From Acidobacteriota bacterium (lineage in GTDB: Bacteria > Acidobacteriota > Terriglobia > Bryobacterales > Bryobacteraceae), in assembly GCA_025354525.1 (NCBI GenBank), contig JANXMS010000215.1:1-32249 (forward strand): a stretch of DNA of 32,249 bases. Direction: 5' to 3'. Position 1 is the stretch's first letter. Each line of letters opens with the position of its first letter. A program made the position numbers and the translations under genes. The notes beneath the pieces were generated by a model. That model was not told where the DNA came from. It did not search any database and saw nothing but the letters and a program-made list of their open reading frames with translations. Below, in pieces: positions 8,280-15,641 of this stretch.

Positions 8280-9521
8280 ATGTCGCTGACCGTACGCATT
8301 TTCGTAGCTCTGGTTTTCGGACTCGCCTGTGGCTTTGGGCTCGCCTTCGCGCGCCCGGAGTCTGTGCCTGGGGTGACCGCGATTGCCGATGTCGTTGGCA
8401 CGCTTTGGCTGAATGGAATTCGGATGACGGTGGTCCCCTTGGTGGTGGCGCTGTTGATTTCGAGCGTTTCCTCGGTGGCCGACGCCAGTACTCTGCAGCG
8501 TGTCGGGGGTCGCATCGGGCGGGTATTTTTGCTGCTGATCGCTGGAATCGTGAGCTTTACGCTGACCCTCGCCGTGACCGTCCTTCATTGGTGGCCTCCT
8601 ACGCTGGCGCCGCTGCGCAGTGCAGGGCCCGGTTTGGCCGCTCCGCCACCGTTTTCGCAATGGCTGACGAGCCTGATCCCGGCGAATCCGATCAAGGCGG
8701 CGGCGGATGGTTCGATGTTGCCGCTGATCGTCTTCACGCTGCTGGTCGCGTTTGCGCTGCTGCGGTTGCCGGCCGCTCGTCGGGAGGCGGTCGTGCAACT
8801 GTTTCAGTCGCTCGCGGACGTGATGATGGTGATTCTGCAATGGGTGCTATGGATCTCGCCGGCGGGTGTGTTTGCTGTGAGTCTGGCGATGGCGGCTCGG
8901 CAAGGCTTGGCGGCTTTGGGGGCGCTGGCGTTCTATGTGGCGATGTTGACGGGCATCGTGGCGGTGACGACCGTCGCGGTGTACGCGGTCGCCGTGCTGG
9001 GGGGCGGCGTGCCGCTGCGGCGATTTGCGGCGGCGTTGGCGCCGGCGCAGAGCGTGGCGGGCCCGACGCTTTCATCGCTCGCCGCGCTGCCGCTGATGTT
9101 GGACGCAGCCGAGCGTCAACTGGGCTATGCTCGGGCAACGGCGGGACTCATTCTGCCCCTCACGGTTTCGATTCTGCGCCCCTCGGCACCGGTGGCCCAG
9201 ATCGTGGCCAGCCTCTTCACCGCCCATTGGAACAGCATTGTATTGTCGCCGGCGGATTTGCTCACGCTCGCGGTGGTTGTTACCTTGATGAGCTTCGCGA
9301 CGCCGGGCGTTCCCAACGGTAGCTTCGTGGTGATGATCCCCGTGTTCCAATCGCTGGGACTTCCGATTGACGGCATCGGGCTACTTCTGGCGGTCGATGT
9401 GATTCCGGATTTCGCCAAAACCATTCTCAACGTTACCGGCCATATGACGGCCCTTATTTTCATCCACCATGCGCCTGCTCATCCTGACCTTACTGCTCCT
9501 TCCGCTGTCGGCCGCGGCTGA
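8280..9521 (+). CDS. SDF-family (DAACS) dicarboxylate/amino acid:cation symporter-like protein
   Basis: Inner-membrane secondary transporter of the glutamate/dicarboxylate symporter fold, 413 aa, with many hydrophobic helices. Recognisable family segments are NGIRMTVVPLVVALL (second core helix), SSVSSVAD (first hairpin region), TPGVPNGSFVVM (second hairpin) and DVIPDFAKTILNVTGH, beginning at Asp373, which matches the substrate-binding last helix (DxxxDxxxTxxNVTG). The NMDGT sodium-site motif of helix 7 is absent; LPLTVSILRPSAP stands in its place, so ion coupling or substrate may differ from GltP/DctA. The frame is open upstream to 7353, but that part is antisense to fdnG. The 3' end overlaps the next gene by 53 nt. 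Confidence 0.85.
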   Translation: MSLTVRIFVALVFGLACGFGLAFARPESVPGVTAIADVVGTLWLNGIRMTVVPLVVALLISSVSSVADASTLQRVGGRIGRVFLLLIAGIVSFTLTLAVTVLHWWPPTLAPLRSAGPGLAAPPPFSQWLTSLIPANPIKAAADGSMLPLIVFTLLVAFALLRLPAARREAVVQLFQSLADVMMVILQWVLWISPAGVFAVSLAMAARQGLAALGALAFYVAMLTGIVAVTTVAVYAVAVLGGGVPLRRFAAALAPAQSVAGPTLSSLAALPLMLDAAERQLGYARATAGLILPLTVSILRPSAPVAQIVASLFTAHWNSIVLSPADLLTLAVVVTLMSFATPGVPNGSFVVMIPVFQSLGLPIDGIGLLLAVDVIPDFAKTILNVTGHMTALIFIHHAPAHPDLTAPSAVGRG

Positions 9522-10737
9522 ATTCCGCGCCGCCGTCGTAAAAGTCGACATCACCCCGGCCACTCCGAAGTGGCTGCTGGGTTACGCTGATCGCCAGTCC
9601 AGCGCGGGGGTGAATGACCCGATCCACCACCGTGTTGTGGCACTTGATGACGGGACGACGAAGTTCGTCATCGCCTCCACCGACCTGTGCATGTTTTCGC
9701 CGTCGCTCTACGACGAGGCGGCTCGACGGCTGGAAAAGGAAACCGGCATCGCGGCCCTGCGCTTTTGGTGGACGGTTACGCATACGCACTCCGCGCCGGA
9801 GATCGGCCCGCCTGGCGTGTACAAGGTGTTGCTGAAGGGCCGGTCGCAGCATGCCATCGACACTGAGTACACGGAGTTCATTGTGGAATCCGTCGTGAAG
9901 GCGGCCAAGCAGGCGCTGAGCCAGCTGCAACCCGCTCGTCTCTCTATTGGAACTGGCATGTCGCAGGCGAACATCAATCGCCGGGCCCGCGACATTGATG
10001 GGAAGATCTCTTTGGGCCTGAACCCCGACGGCCCCGCCGACCGGCAGATCGGACTGATCCGCCTGGACAAGGCCGACGGCTCGCCGCTTGCTCTGCTGGC
10101 GAATTATGCGATGCACGGCACCGTTTTGAACGGTAGCTTTCTCAAGATTAGCGGAGACGCCCAAGGGATTGTGGCCCAATACGTCGAATCCCAACTTGGT
10201 GCTCCGATGCTCTATATTAATGGTGCTGCGGGCGATCTGGCCCCTATTTACAGCGTTTATCCCGACCCGCGAAGCGGACATCTGACGCAGTTTAACGTGC
10301 TGCTGGGCCAGCGGATTCTCGAAGCTAATCGTCGGCTGCCGGCCACCACGGGGAGCGTGAAACTGGCGGCGTATGAGCAGTGGGTGCAGACACCGCGTAA
10401 AGCCGGGATGGGCTGGACGGACGAGCTGCCGAGCTATCAAAGCGGGACGATGGTGCGTCTGCCGATTCGTTTTCTGACGATCAACGATACGGCCATTTGG
10501 GCGGCACCGGTGGAGATGTTCTGCGCGCTTGCGCTGCAGGTCCGGGCGTCATCGCCGTTTTTGAACACGTTCTATTTCGGCTATACGAATGGCTGGATAG
10601 GGTACCTGCCGACGAAAGCGGCGTTCGCCGAAGGAGGCTATGAACCGGCGACGAGCGTATTCAGCGATCAGGTGGAAGCGGACACGACGAACGCGGTGGT
10701 CACTTTTCTGCAGGGACTGCCCCGCGCCAACCCTTAG
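9469..10737 (+). CDS. neutral/alkaline ceramidase-like secreted hydrolase
   Basis: Secreted protein of the neutral/alkaline non-lysosomal ceramidase family, N-terminal catalytic domain only, 422 aa (full ceramidases are about 650 aa or more and add a C-terminal domain). The signal peptide is MRLLILTLLLLPLSAAA. Likely zinc ligands are His107 in THTHS, His216 in NYAMHGT and Glu349 in APVEMFC, with a Tyr from GYTNGWIGYLP (372-381). The family signature GYLPTKAAFAEGGYE is present. Proteins of this short type are common in acidobacteria and planctomycetes and most have unknown amide substrates. The ATG at 9469 opens the signal peptide although it lies 53 nt inside the symporter gene, so the pair is probably translationally linked. 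Its 3' end overlaps the convergent sulfatase gene by 38 bp. Confidence 0.87.
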   Translation: MRLLILTLLLLPLSAAAEFRAAVVKVDITPATPKWLLGYADRQSSAGVNDPIHHRVVALDDGTTKFVIASTDLCMFSPSLYDEAARRLEKETGIAALRFWWTVTHTHSAPEIGPPGVYKVLLKGRSQHAIDTEYTEFIVESVVKAAKQALSQLQPARLSIGTGMSQANINRRARDIDGKISLGLNPDGPADRQIGLIRLDKADGSPLALLANYAMHGTVLNGSFLKISGDAQGIVAQYVESQLGAPMLYINGAAGDLAPIYSVYPDPRSGHLTQFNVLLGQRILEANRRLPATTGSVKLAAYEQWVQTPRKAGMGWTDELPSYQSGTMVRLPIRFLTINDTAIWAAPVEMFCALALQVRASSPFLNTFYFGYTNGWIGYLPTKAAFAEGGYEPATSVFSDQVEADTTNAVVTFLQGLPRANP

Positions 10738-12211
10738 CGAACTGGGCCCGTAGATTGGCCGCCACTTTCGAATGGGCGGCGGACTTTGCCAGGTTTTCGG
10801 TCTCGCTCGGATCCTTCTCGTAGTCGAACAGTTCGGCATCGACTTCCCTGCCCCCGTCACGGGTGAGCCAAAGGGTAAGCCGATAGCGCTCGGTGCGCAT
10901 GGAATAGCCCATCACGGCACCGATGCCGGGGGCTTGCCGGGGATACTGGCTGAAGGCGGCTTGCTTCCAGGGACGATCGGGATTTTCGAGCAGCGGCGCG
11001 AAGCTGACTCCTTCCATGCCGGGCGAAATTGGCAGCCCGCAGACCTCGGTCAAGGTGGGGAACAAATCGACGTATTCGGTGAGCGCGGCCGACGAACGCC
11101 CCGCCGTTTTCTGACCGGGGACACTGAAGAATAAAGGCACTCGGGTGGCTTGTTCGAAGTTGGTGTGTTTGTGCCAGAGGCCGTGGTCGCCGAGGTGCCA
11201 ACCGTGATCGCCCCACAAGACGATGACGGTTTTGTCTCGGAGGCCGTTGCGGTCGATGGCATCAAGGAGCTTGCCGATTTGGGCGTCGGTGTAGGAGACG
11301 CAGGCGTAGTAGGCGCGGAGCAGATCGAGTTGGAGGGGTTCGGGAACCGGCCCCTCGCTGGGGACAAGGCTGTAGCTGCGGAGTTCTCCGTTGGTGTGGA
11401 GGGCGTAGGCCGGGGAGCCTGCCGGGGCCTGCTGGAACTTCGCCACGGCGAACTTATCCCGCGGGTGCAAATCGAAGTACTTCTTCGGCGCGATGAAGGG
11501 CAGATGGGGCTTCAGAAAACCGGTCATGAGAAAGAAGCGGCTGGTCTTCAAGGTCTCGATCGCCTTCACGGCCTCGTCCGCAGTTTTTCCGTCGGCAAGG
11601 CCGTTGTCGGGGACGTCGGGGGAGGCCCAGACCGGGCCCCGCACGATCTGCTTTTTCGTCTTTTTTGCCGCTTGCGCCGGGGTGTCGGTCCGCCAACCGT
11701 TGGCGATCACTTGCGCTTCGCGTCGCCCCTGCCACACTGCATTTTCTACCGAACCCCAGGCTCCGGGGCTCTGCGCCACCCAATGGGGAATGGTGTTCGA
11801 GCGTCCATCTTCCAGGCCGCCGTGCCAGATCTTGCTTAAGCCGGTGGTCAGGTAGCCGTGATTTTTGAAGTGCTGCGGCAGGGTGACGACGTCCGGCGTG
11901 ACGCCTCGGAAGTGGTGTTCGAGATCGTAGATCTTTGTCGTATCGGGGCGGCGGCCGAGGAGCAGCGAAGTCCGGGTCGGGCTGCAAACCGCTTGTTGGC
12001 AATAGGCTCGACTGAAGCGTAAGCTACGCGCGGCCAGCCGATCAATGTTCGGCGTGATGGCGAGCGGGTCGCCGTAGCAACCCATCGCCGGCTTCAGATC
12101 ATCGACGGCGATGAATAGGACGTTGTACTTGCCAGTGACGCCCTGCGCGAACGCGGTCGCCGCCACGGCCGCGCCGGCAGCGCGTAAGAACTGCCGACGC
12201 GAGGCGGCCAT
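10700..12211 (-). CDS. Cys-type sulfatase, iduronate-2-sulfatase-like, Tat-type leader
   Basis: Exported sulfatase, 503 aa. The active-site signature is CSPTRTSLLLG with Cys76, the Thr variant of C-x-P-S-R. Other family segments are NVLFIAVDDLKPAMGCYGD (metal Asp pair), TPNIDRLA, LSKIWHGG, GFLKPHLPFIAPKKYFDLH, and WGDHGWHLGDHGLWHKHTNFE, which is characteristic of the iduronate-2-sulfatase-like branch. The leader SRRQFLRAAGAAVAATAFA is Tat-like; the start at 12211 was preferred to an ATG 27 nt upstream that lies in the neighbouring gene. It follows the TIM-barrel isomerase gene by 1 nt and is the last gene of that unit. It belongs to a different sulfatase branch from the one at 43-1458. The natural substrate is not determined. 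Confidence 0.93.
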   Translation of the reverse strand: MAASRRQFLRAAGAAVAATAFAQGVTGKYNVLFIAVDDLKPAMGCYGDPLAITPNIDRLAARSLRFSRAYCQQAVCSPTRTSLLLGRRPDTTKIYDLEHHFRGVTPDVVTLPQHFKNHGYLTTGLSKIWHGGLEDGRSNTIPHWVAQSPGAWGSVENAVWQGRREAQVIANGWRTDTPAQAAKKTKKQIVRGPVWASPDVPDNGLADGKTADEAVKAIETLKTSRFFLMTGFLKPHLPFIAPKKYFDLHPRDKFAVAKFQQAPAGSPAYALHTNGELRSYSLVPSEGPVPEPLQLDLLRAYYACVSYTDAQIGKLLDAIDRNGLRDKTVIVLWGDHGWHLGDHGLWHKHTNFEQATRVPLFFSVPGQKTAGRSSAALTEYVDLFPTLTEVCGLPISPGMEGVSFAPLLENPDRPWKQAAFSQYPRQAPGIGAVMGYSMRTERYRLTLWLTRDGGREVDAELFDYEKDPSETENLAKSAAHSKVAANLRAQFAKGWRGAVPAEK

Positions 12212-12212
12212 A

Positions 12213-13052
12213 CTAAGCCTGCATCCCAGCGAGGACACCGCGCATATAGGCGAAGCTTTTCACCATGCCGGGGAGCGGATCCTTGAGGTTAATTTCGTAC
12301 TCCAGGTTCACGTTGCCCTTGTACTTCACTTGCCGCAGCAGCTTGAACATCTCCGGCACCGGCATCTTGCCGTCGCCGACGTCGCACTGGCTGCCTTTGT
12401 CCATCATGTCGCGCAAGTCCTTCATATGGAAGTCGTGCAGGCGAGGGCCGGCTGCTTTGATGGCGTCGAGAATGCTCGTCCCCGTCCGCGCGGTGTGGCC
12501 GACGTCGATGCAGCAGCCCATGCGACCGTCCATATTCTTGACCGCGTCGAGCACCGACTGGGGCGTTGGAAAGTTTTTGTCTTCGGGCCCATGATTGTGG
12601 ATCATCGCCTTAATGTTGTACTTTTTGACGAATTTTTCGATGCGGGGCAGCGTTTGCAAGTTCGGCGCCATCACGATGCCGTCGACGCCCAGGGCCTGAG
12701 CGTACTTGAAATTGATTTCCATCTCCTCGTCGCTGTCGACGGTCATGGTGATGTTGCCGACAGAGGCGACGCGAAGGCCAGCGGCTTCGAACTCTTTCCG
12801 GGCGAGCGCCCAGTCTGCCACATCACCCTTGATTTTGGCGTGGAAGTCTTTCAGGGAGATCGAGTCGACCTGCAACACCTTCAACATTTCAATCGCTTGG
12901 GGACGCAGGAATCCGCGGAGCGAATAGGTTGCGACGCCAAGTCGGAACCCGGCGGACGAATCAATTTTGGGAGCGGCTGCGCTGAGCGGTCCGGCCGCCG
13001 CCATTGCGGGCAGCATCTGGAGAAGGGTACGGCGATTCATGGTTTGTTTCAT
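12213..13052 (-). CDS. exported sugar phosphate isomerase/epimerase-like TIM barrel
   Basis: Xylose-isomerase-like TIM-barrel protein (AP endonuclease 2 fold), 279 aa. The leader is MNRRTLLQMLPAMAAAGPLSAAA, which suggests export. Metal-site features are visible: MIHNHGPED, DVGHTARTG, HDFHMKDL and a terminal Glu in VNLEYEI. Members of this family isomerise or epimerise sugars and keto-sugars, and this secreted group usually sits beside Gfo/Idh/MocA oxidoreductases, as here. The start may be 13052 (MKQTM) or the second ATG at 13040; neither has a good Shine-Dalgarno sequence. It is 1 nt from the sulfatase gene downstream and separated from the oxidoreductase gene upstream by the island at 13053-13394. 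Confidence 0.88.
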   Translation of the reverse strand: MKQTMNRRTLLQMLPAMAAAGPLSAAAPKIDSSAGFRLGVATYSLRGFLRPQAIEMLKVLQVDSISLKDFHAKIKGDVADWALARKEFEAAGLRVASVGNITMTVDSDEEMEINFKYAQALGVDGIVMAPNLQTLPRIEKFVKKYNIKAMIHNHGPEDKNFPTPQSVLDAVKNMDGRMGCCIDVGHTARTGTSILDAIKAAGPRLHDFHMKDLRDMMDKGSQCDVGDGKMPVPEMFKLLRQVKYKGNVNLEYEINLKDPLPGMVKSFAYMRGVLAGMQA

Positions 13053-13394
13053 CCTAACGCAAATAATCGGGGTCCTCCGGGGAATCAGTGGGTAGCGTTA
13101 GGCAGCATCGCTGATAGACCTGGCTTGTGAATGGGAACGGTCGCACTTTCGGGTCGACGCCGAACAAGGATCCTTGAATAAAGCAGGCCTTTGGCGTCGT
13201 CGATGGCTGAGGGAAAGTACAAGCAACGCGCGAGCCTTCCCAGACGCTCAACCGCCGCTAAGAAAACTGGCGAGGAAAAACACCCTCGATCCGGCGAGCC
13301 CGACAATGACTGGGAACTCGATCTGGCACGAGTTTGGCGATGGCTAAGAACGCATCCACGGACAAGGTTACCCACTGATTTCCCAGACGAGCCA
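13053..13394. other. 342-bp gene-free island between operon genes
   Basis: No convincing gene is visible here. Short open frames exist on both strands but none resembles a family I know. A 65-codon minus-strand frame (13251-13054) stops 1 nt before the isomerase start and ends LPTDSPEDPDYLR; it could be a remnant or a tiny gene, but nothing else supports it. The island is bounded by the inverted repeat listed separately. It interrupts what is otherwise a tightly packed minus-strand unit, and no promoter or tRNA could be recognised. Confidence 0.6.
13069..13394. repeat. imperfect inverted repeat bounding the island (candidate MITE-like element)
   Basis: The left arm at 13079-13094 reads GGGGAATCAGTGGGTA. 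The right arm at 13369-13384, reverse-complemented, reads GGGAAATCAGTGGGTA: 15 of 16 match. Weaker similarity extends outward to 13069 and 13394, giving 21 of 26 over the longer arms. The ends face outward and enclose about 300 bp lacking a gene, as a small non-autonomous transposable element would. No target-site duplication was found next to the arms, so a mobile origin is unproven. Confidence 0.5.
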
Positions 13395-14735
13395 TTAAAC
13401 GAAGTCCCAGCCCTTGCGGAACGTGGGCTTCAAGAACTGGTTTGCTGCTTCCTTGTTTGTGAAGCGCATGGCGGTGGCGTCCCATTCCAGCTTGCCTTCG
13501 AACTTCATGGCGATCACGCCGAGCAGCATCCACTGAACGAACGGCCCCGCGACGCTGAAGTTTGAACAGGCGGGGTCGCCGCCTTTCGCCGCTCGAATCC
13601 AGTCCCGGTAGTGCCCGGGCGACCGCGTCAAGGATTTCGCGGGCATCGTGTAATCTTTCATTCTGGCGTTGGGCATTAGCCGCGTTCGCTCGCCGTAGCA
13701 ACCGGTGGTGATCATCCCCTTTTCGCCGAGGAAGATGCTGCCGTTCACGTCTTTATCGCCGATGAGTTCGCCCTTCGGAATTCCGTCAAACGTGGGTGCT
13801 TCGCCGAGGCCGTCATGCCAGTAGACCTGCACCGGGCCCATGGCTCCGCGGGCCGGGAAATCGAACCGAATGACGGCTTGCCGTGGGAAGGTATGGGGGC
13901 CTTTGCCCACCTGTTTGATGCATTCGACGCTCGTGGGAGCGGTGAGGCGGAGCGCCATGTTCGGCGTGCCCATAATGTGGCAGGCCATGTCGCCGATGGC
14001 TCCGCAGCCAAAGTCTGGGAAGCCCCGCCAAGTACGCGGCGCGTAGGCCGAACTGAAGGGCCGATCAGCGGCGACGCCGAGCCATAAGTCCCAGTCCAGG
14101 GTCGACGGCACGGAGGAGGGCTTCGGGATCACGTCAGGCCCTTGCGGCCAATATTTGACGGGCCGGTTGGTCCAGGCATGAACCTCTTTTACCTGCCCGA
14201 TCTCTCCGCTCCAGACCATCTCAGCGCATTCGCGCGCGCCGTCGTTGGAATAGCCCTGGTTCCCCATCTGCGTGGCCACACCGTACTTGGCGGCGGCCTT
14301 GGTCAACTCCGACGCTTCCCAGACGGTCCGCGTCAGCGGCTTCTGGCAGTAGACGTGTTTGCCCCGCGACATGGCCCACATGGCGGCCATGCCATGCATG
14401 TGGTCCGGGGTTGAGACGGTGACGGCGTCGATGTTTTTTAGCTCTTTGTCGAGCATCTGTCGGAAGTCTTTGTAGCGCGGTGCTTTCTCGTGGAGCTTGA
14501 AGCCACGGGCACCCCGCTCGTCGTCCGGATCGGCCAGCGCGACGATGTTCTCGGAGCCGCAGCCCACGATATCGGTGTAGCCCTTGCCGCCGGCACCAAT
14601 GGCGGCGATGTTCAGCTTTTCGTTTGGAGACTTGTATCCGAGCGCCTGGAGAGAGGCCACGCTGCCAAATCCGCCTAACGGCACGGTGCCCGCGAACAAA
14701 GAGCCCTGGAAAAAATATCGCCGAGTAATAGCCAT
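13395..14735 (-). CDS. Gfo/Idh/MocA family oxidoreductase, exported type
   Basis: NAD(P)-dependent sugar-oxidoreductase-like protein, 446 aa. The N-terminus ITRRYFFQGSLFAG is a Tat-like leader, so the protein probably leaves the cytoplasm folded with its cofactor, as glucose-fructose oxidoreductase of Zymomonas does. The Rossmann motif is IAAIGAGGKGY at about residues 43-53. The usual EKP lysine motif appears as CQKPLTRT, and the C-terminal domain has GAIGDMACHIMGTPN, where the family places its catalytic His. Length is typical for the large planctomycete/acidobacterial group. It lies 14 nt downstream of the hydroxypyruvate-isomerase-like gene and likely acts on the same sugar or keto-sugar. 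The substrate is unknown. Confidence 0.92.
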   Translation of the reverse strand: MAITRRYFFQGSLFAGTVPLGGFGSVASLQALGYKSPNEKLNIAAIGAGGKGYTDIVGCGSENIVALADPDDERGARGFKLHEKAPRYKDFRQMLDKELKNIDAVTVSTPDHMHGMAAMWAMSRGKHVYCQKPLTRTVWEASELTKAAAKYGVATQMGNQGYSNDGARECAEMVWSGEIGQVKEVHAWTNRPVKYWPQGPDVIPKPSSVPSTLDWDLWLGVAADRPFSSAYAPRTWRGFPDFGCGAIGDMACHIMGTPNMALRLTAPTSVECIKQVGKGPHTFPRQAVIRFDFPARGAMGPVQVYWHDGLGEAPTFDGIPKGELIGDKDVNGSIFLGEKGMITTGCYGERTRLMPNARMKDYTMPAKSLTRSPGHYRDWIRAAKGGDPACSNFSVAGPFVQWMLLGVIAMKFEGKLEWDATAMRFTNKEAANQFLKPTFRKGWDFV

Positions 14736-14749
14736 TGCCTGTCAGGTTC

Positions 14750-15616
14750 TCACAACCGCTCGACCATTTGGCGTACGTTTCGCAACGTGACCATGGCGTC
14801 CTTAGAAGGAATGTATTCCATGCCCACGTAGCCCGAGTAACGCAGGTCTCGCAGCGCCCGCAGGACATTCGGGAAATGGATCTCGCCGGTGCCGGGTTCC
14901 TGGCGCCCTGGGACATCAGCGACGTGAACATGCCCGATCGCGGGCAGGTTGGCGCGGATGGTCTCGATCAGATTTCCTTCCATAATCTGCACGTGATAGA
15001 GGTCGTAGAGGATCTTCACGAAAGGGCTGCCGGTCTCGCGGACGATCGCGAATGCCTCGGGAGTGCGGTCGAGAAAATAGTCCGCGTGGTTGTTGCCCTT
15101 GGGATTCAGAGGCTCGATTTTGGCGAGGGTATTGATGACCTCGACGATCATCGTAATTCCGCGCCGGGCCACGATGTCGTGCGCCCGCTTCAAGCCTTCG
15201 ACGACGTTTGCCCGCTGCTGTTCGCGCGACAGGCCGGGCACTTTGAATCCGCTGAGGACCACCATTTGCTTGGTCTCAAACCGCTCACACGCTTCAGCCG
15301 ACGCTTGAATTTCCGCCAGGAAGCCGGCTCGCTCGGCCGGGTCGCAGAGCCCCATGCCCTTCGGGTTTACACCCTTGTTGCCCACCAAACAGACGCACTC
15401 CAACTTCAGCCGGTGCATTTGCTTGGTAATCGCGCCCGCATCCGCCGCGCGCCAATCGCCGAACTCGAAGCCGGGATAACCCGCCGCCGCCACCATTTCA
15501 AGCTGGGCGTCGAGGGACATTCCCGGAAAGAGGGGCTCGACGCGAATCGACAGCCGCAGGGGCAGCGGTTTCGCCCAAGCCGCCAGGGGCAGCGCCAAGA
15601 CAGTTCTCCGTAGCAT
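14750..15616 (-). CDS. hydroxypyruvate isomerase-like TIM barrel, exported type
   Basis: Sugar-isomerase-fold protein, 288 aa, closest by eye to hydroxypyruvate isomerase (Hyi). Supporting segments are FPGMSLDAQLEMVAAAGYPGFEF near the N-terminus, IVEVINTLAKIEP, VKILYDLYHVQIMEGNL, IGHVHVADVPGRQEPGTGEI and VGMEYIP, which carry the Glu, Asp, His and Glu metal ligands of the family. The start at 15616 (MLRRTVLALPLAAWA) gives a short leader; an ATG 123 nt upstream lies inside the divergent cupin gene. The predicted promoter leaves essentially no 5' untranslated region. It is the first gene of the minus-strand unit running to 10700. Confidence 0.88.
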   Translation of the reverse strand: MLRRTVLALPLAAWAKPLPLRLSIRVEPLFPGMSLDAQLEMVAAAGYPGFEFGDWRAADAGAITKQMHRLKLECVCLVGNKGVNPKGMGLCDPAERAGFLAEIQASAEACERFETKQMVVLSGFKVPGLSREQQRANVVEGLKRAHDIVARRGITMIVEVINTLAKIEPLNPKGNNHADYFLDRTPEAFAIVRETGSPFVKILYDLYHVQIMEGNLIETIRANLPAIGHVHVADVPGRQEPGTGEIHFPNVLRALRDLRYSGYVGMEYIPSKDAMVTLRNVRQMVERL

Positions 15617-15641
15617 CCGCCCTGTTATATCATTGCTTCCG
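15617..15641. promoter_or_regulatory. 25-bp divergent promoter with overlapping extended -10 elements
   Basis: On the minus strand TG-A-TATAAC (15632-15624) is an extended -10 that ends 7 nt before the ATG at 15616, so transcription would begin at or beside the start codon. On the plus strand TG-T-TATATC (15623-15631) ends 10 nt before the ATG at 15642. The two elements overlap in one near-palindromic AT core. Both genes lack a Shine-Dalgarno sequence, in keeping with leaderless or nearly leaderless mRNAs. The -35 regions would lie inside the opposite coding sequence. Confidence 0.5.

Noticed and set aside
9490-10440. 316-codon minus-strand open frame
   Set aside because: Antisense shadow of the ceramidase-like gene; no recognisable domain.
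12111-13130. 339-codon plus-strand open frame
   Set aside because: Antisense shadow of the TIM-barrel isomerase gene, which has a leader, metal-site motifs and family-typical length.
13054-13251. Small minus-strand ORF of 65 codons ending next to the isomerase start
   Set aside because: No homology recognised and it crosses one arm of the inverted repeat; recorded only as a possible remnant within the island.
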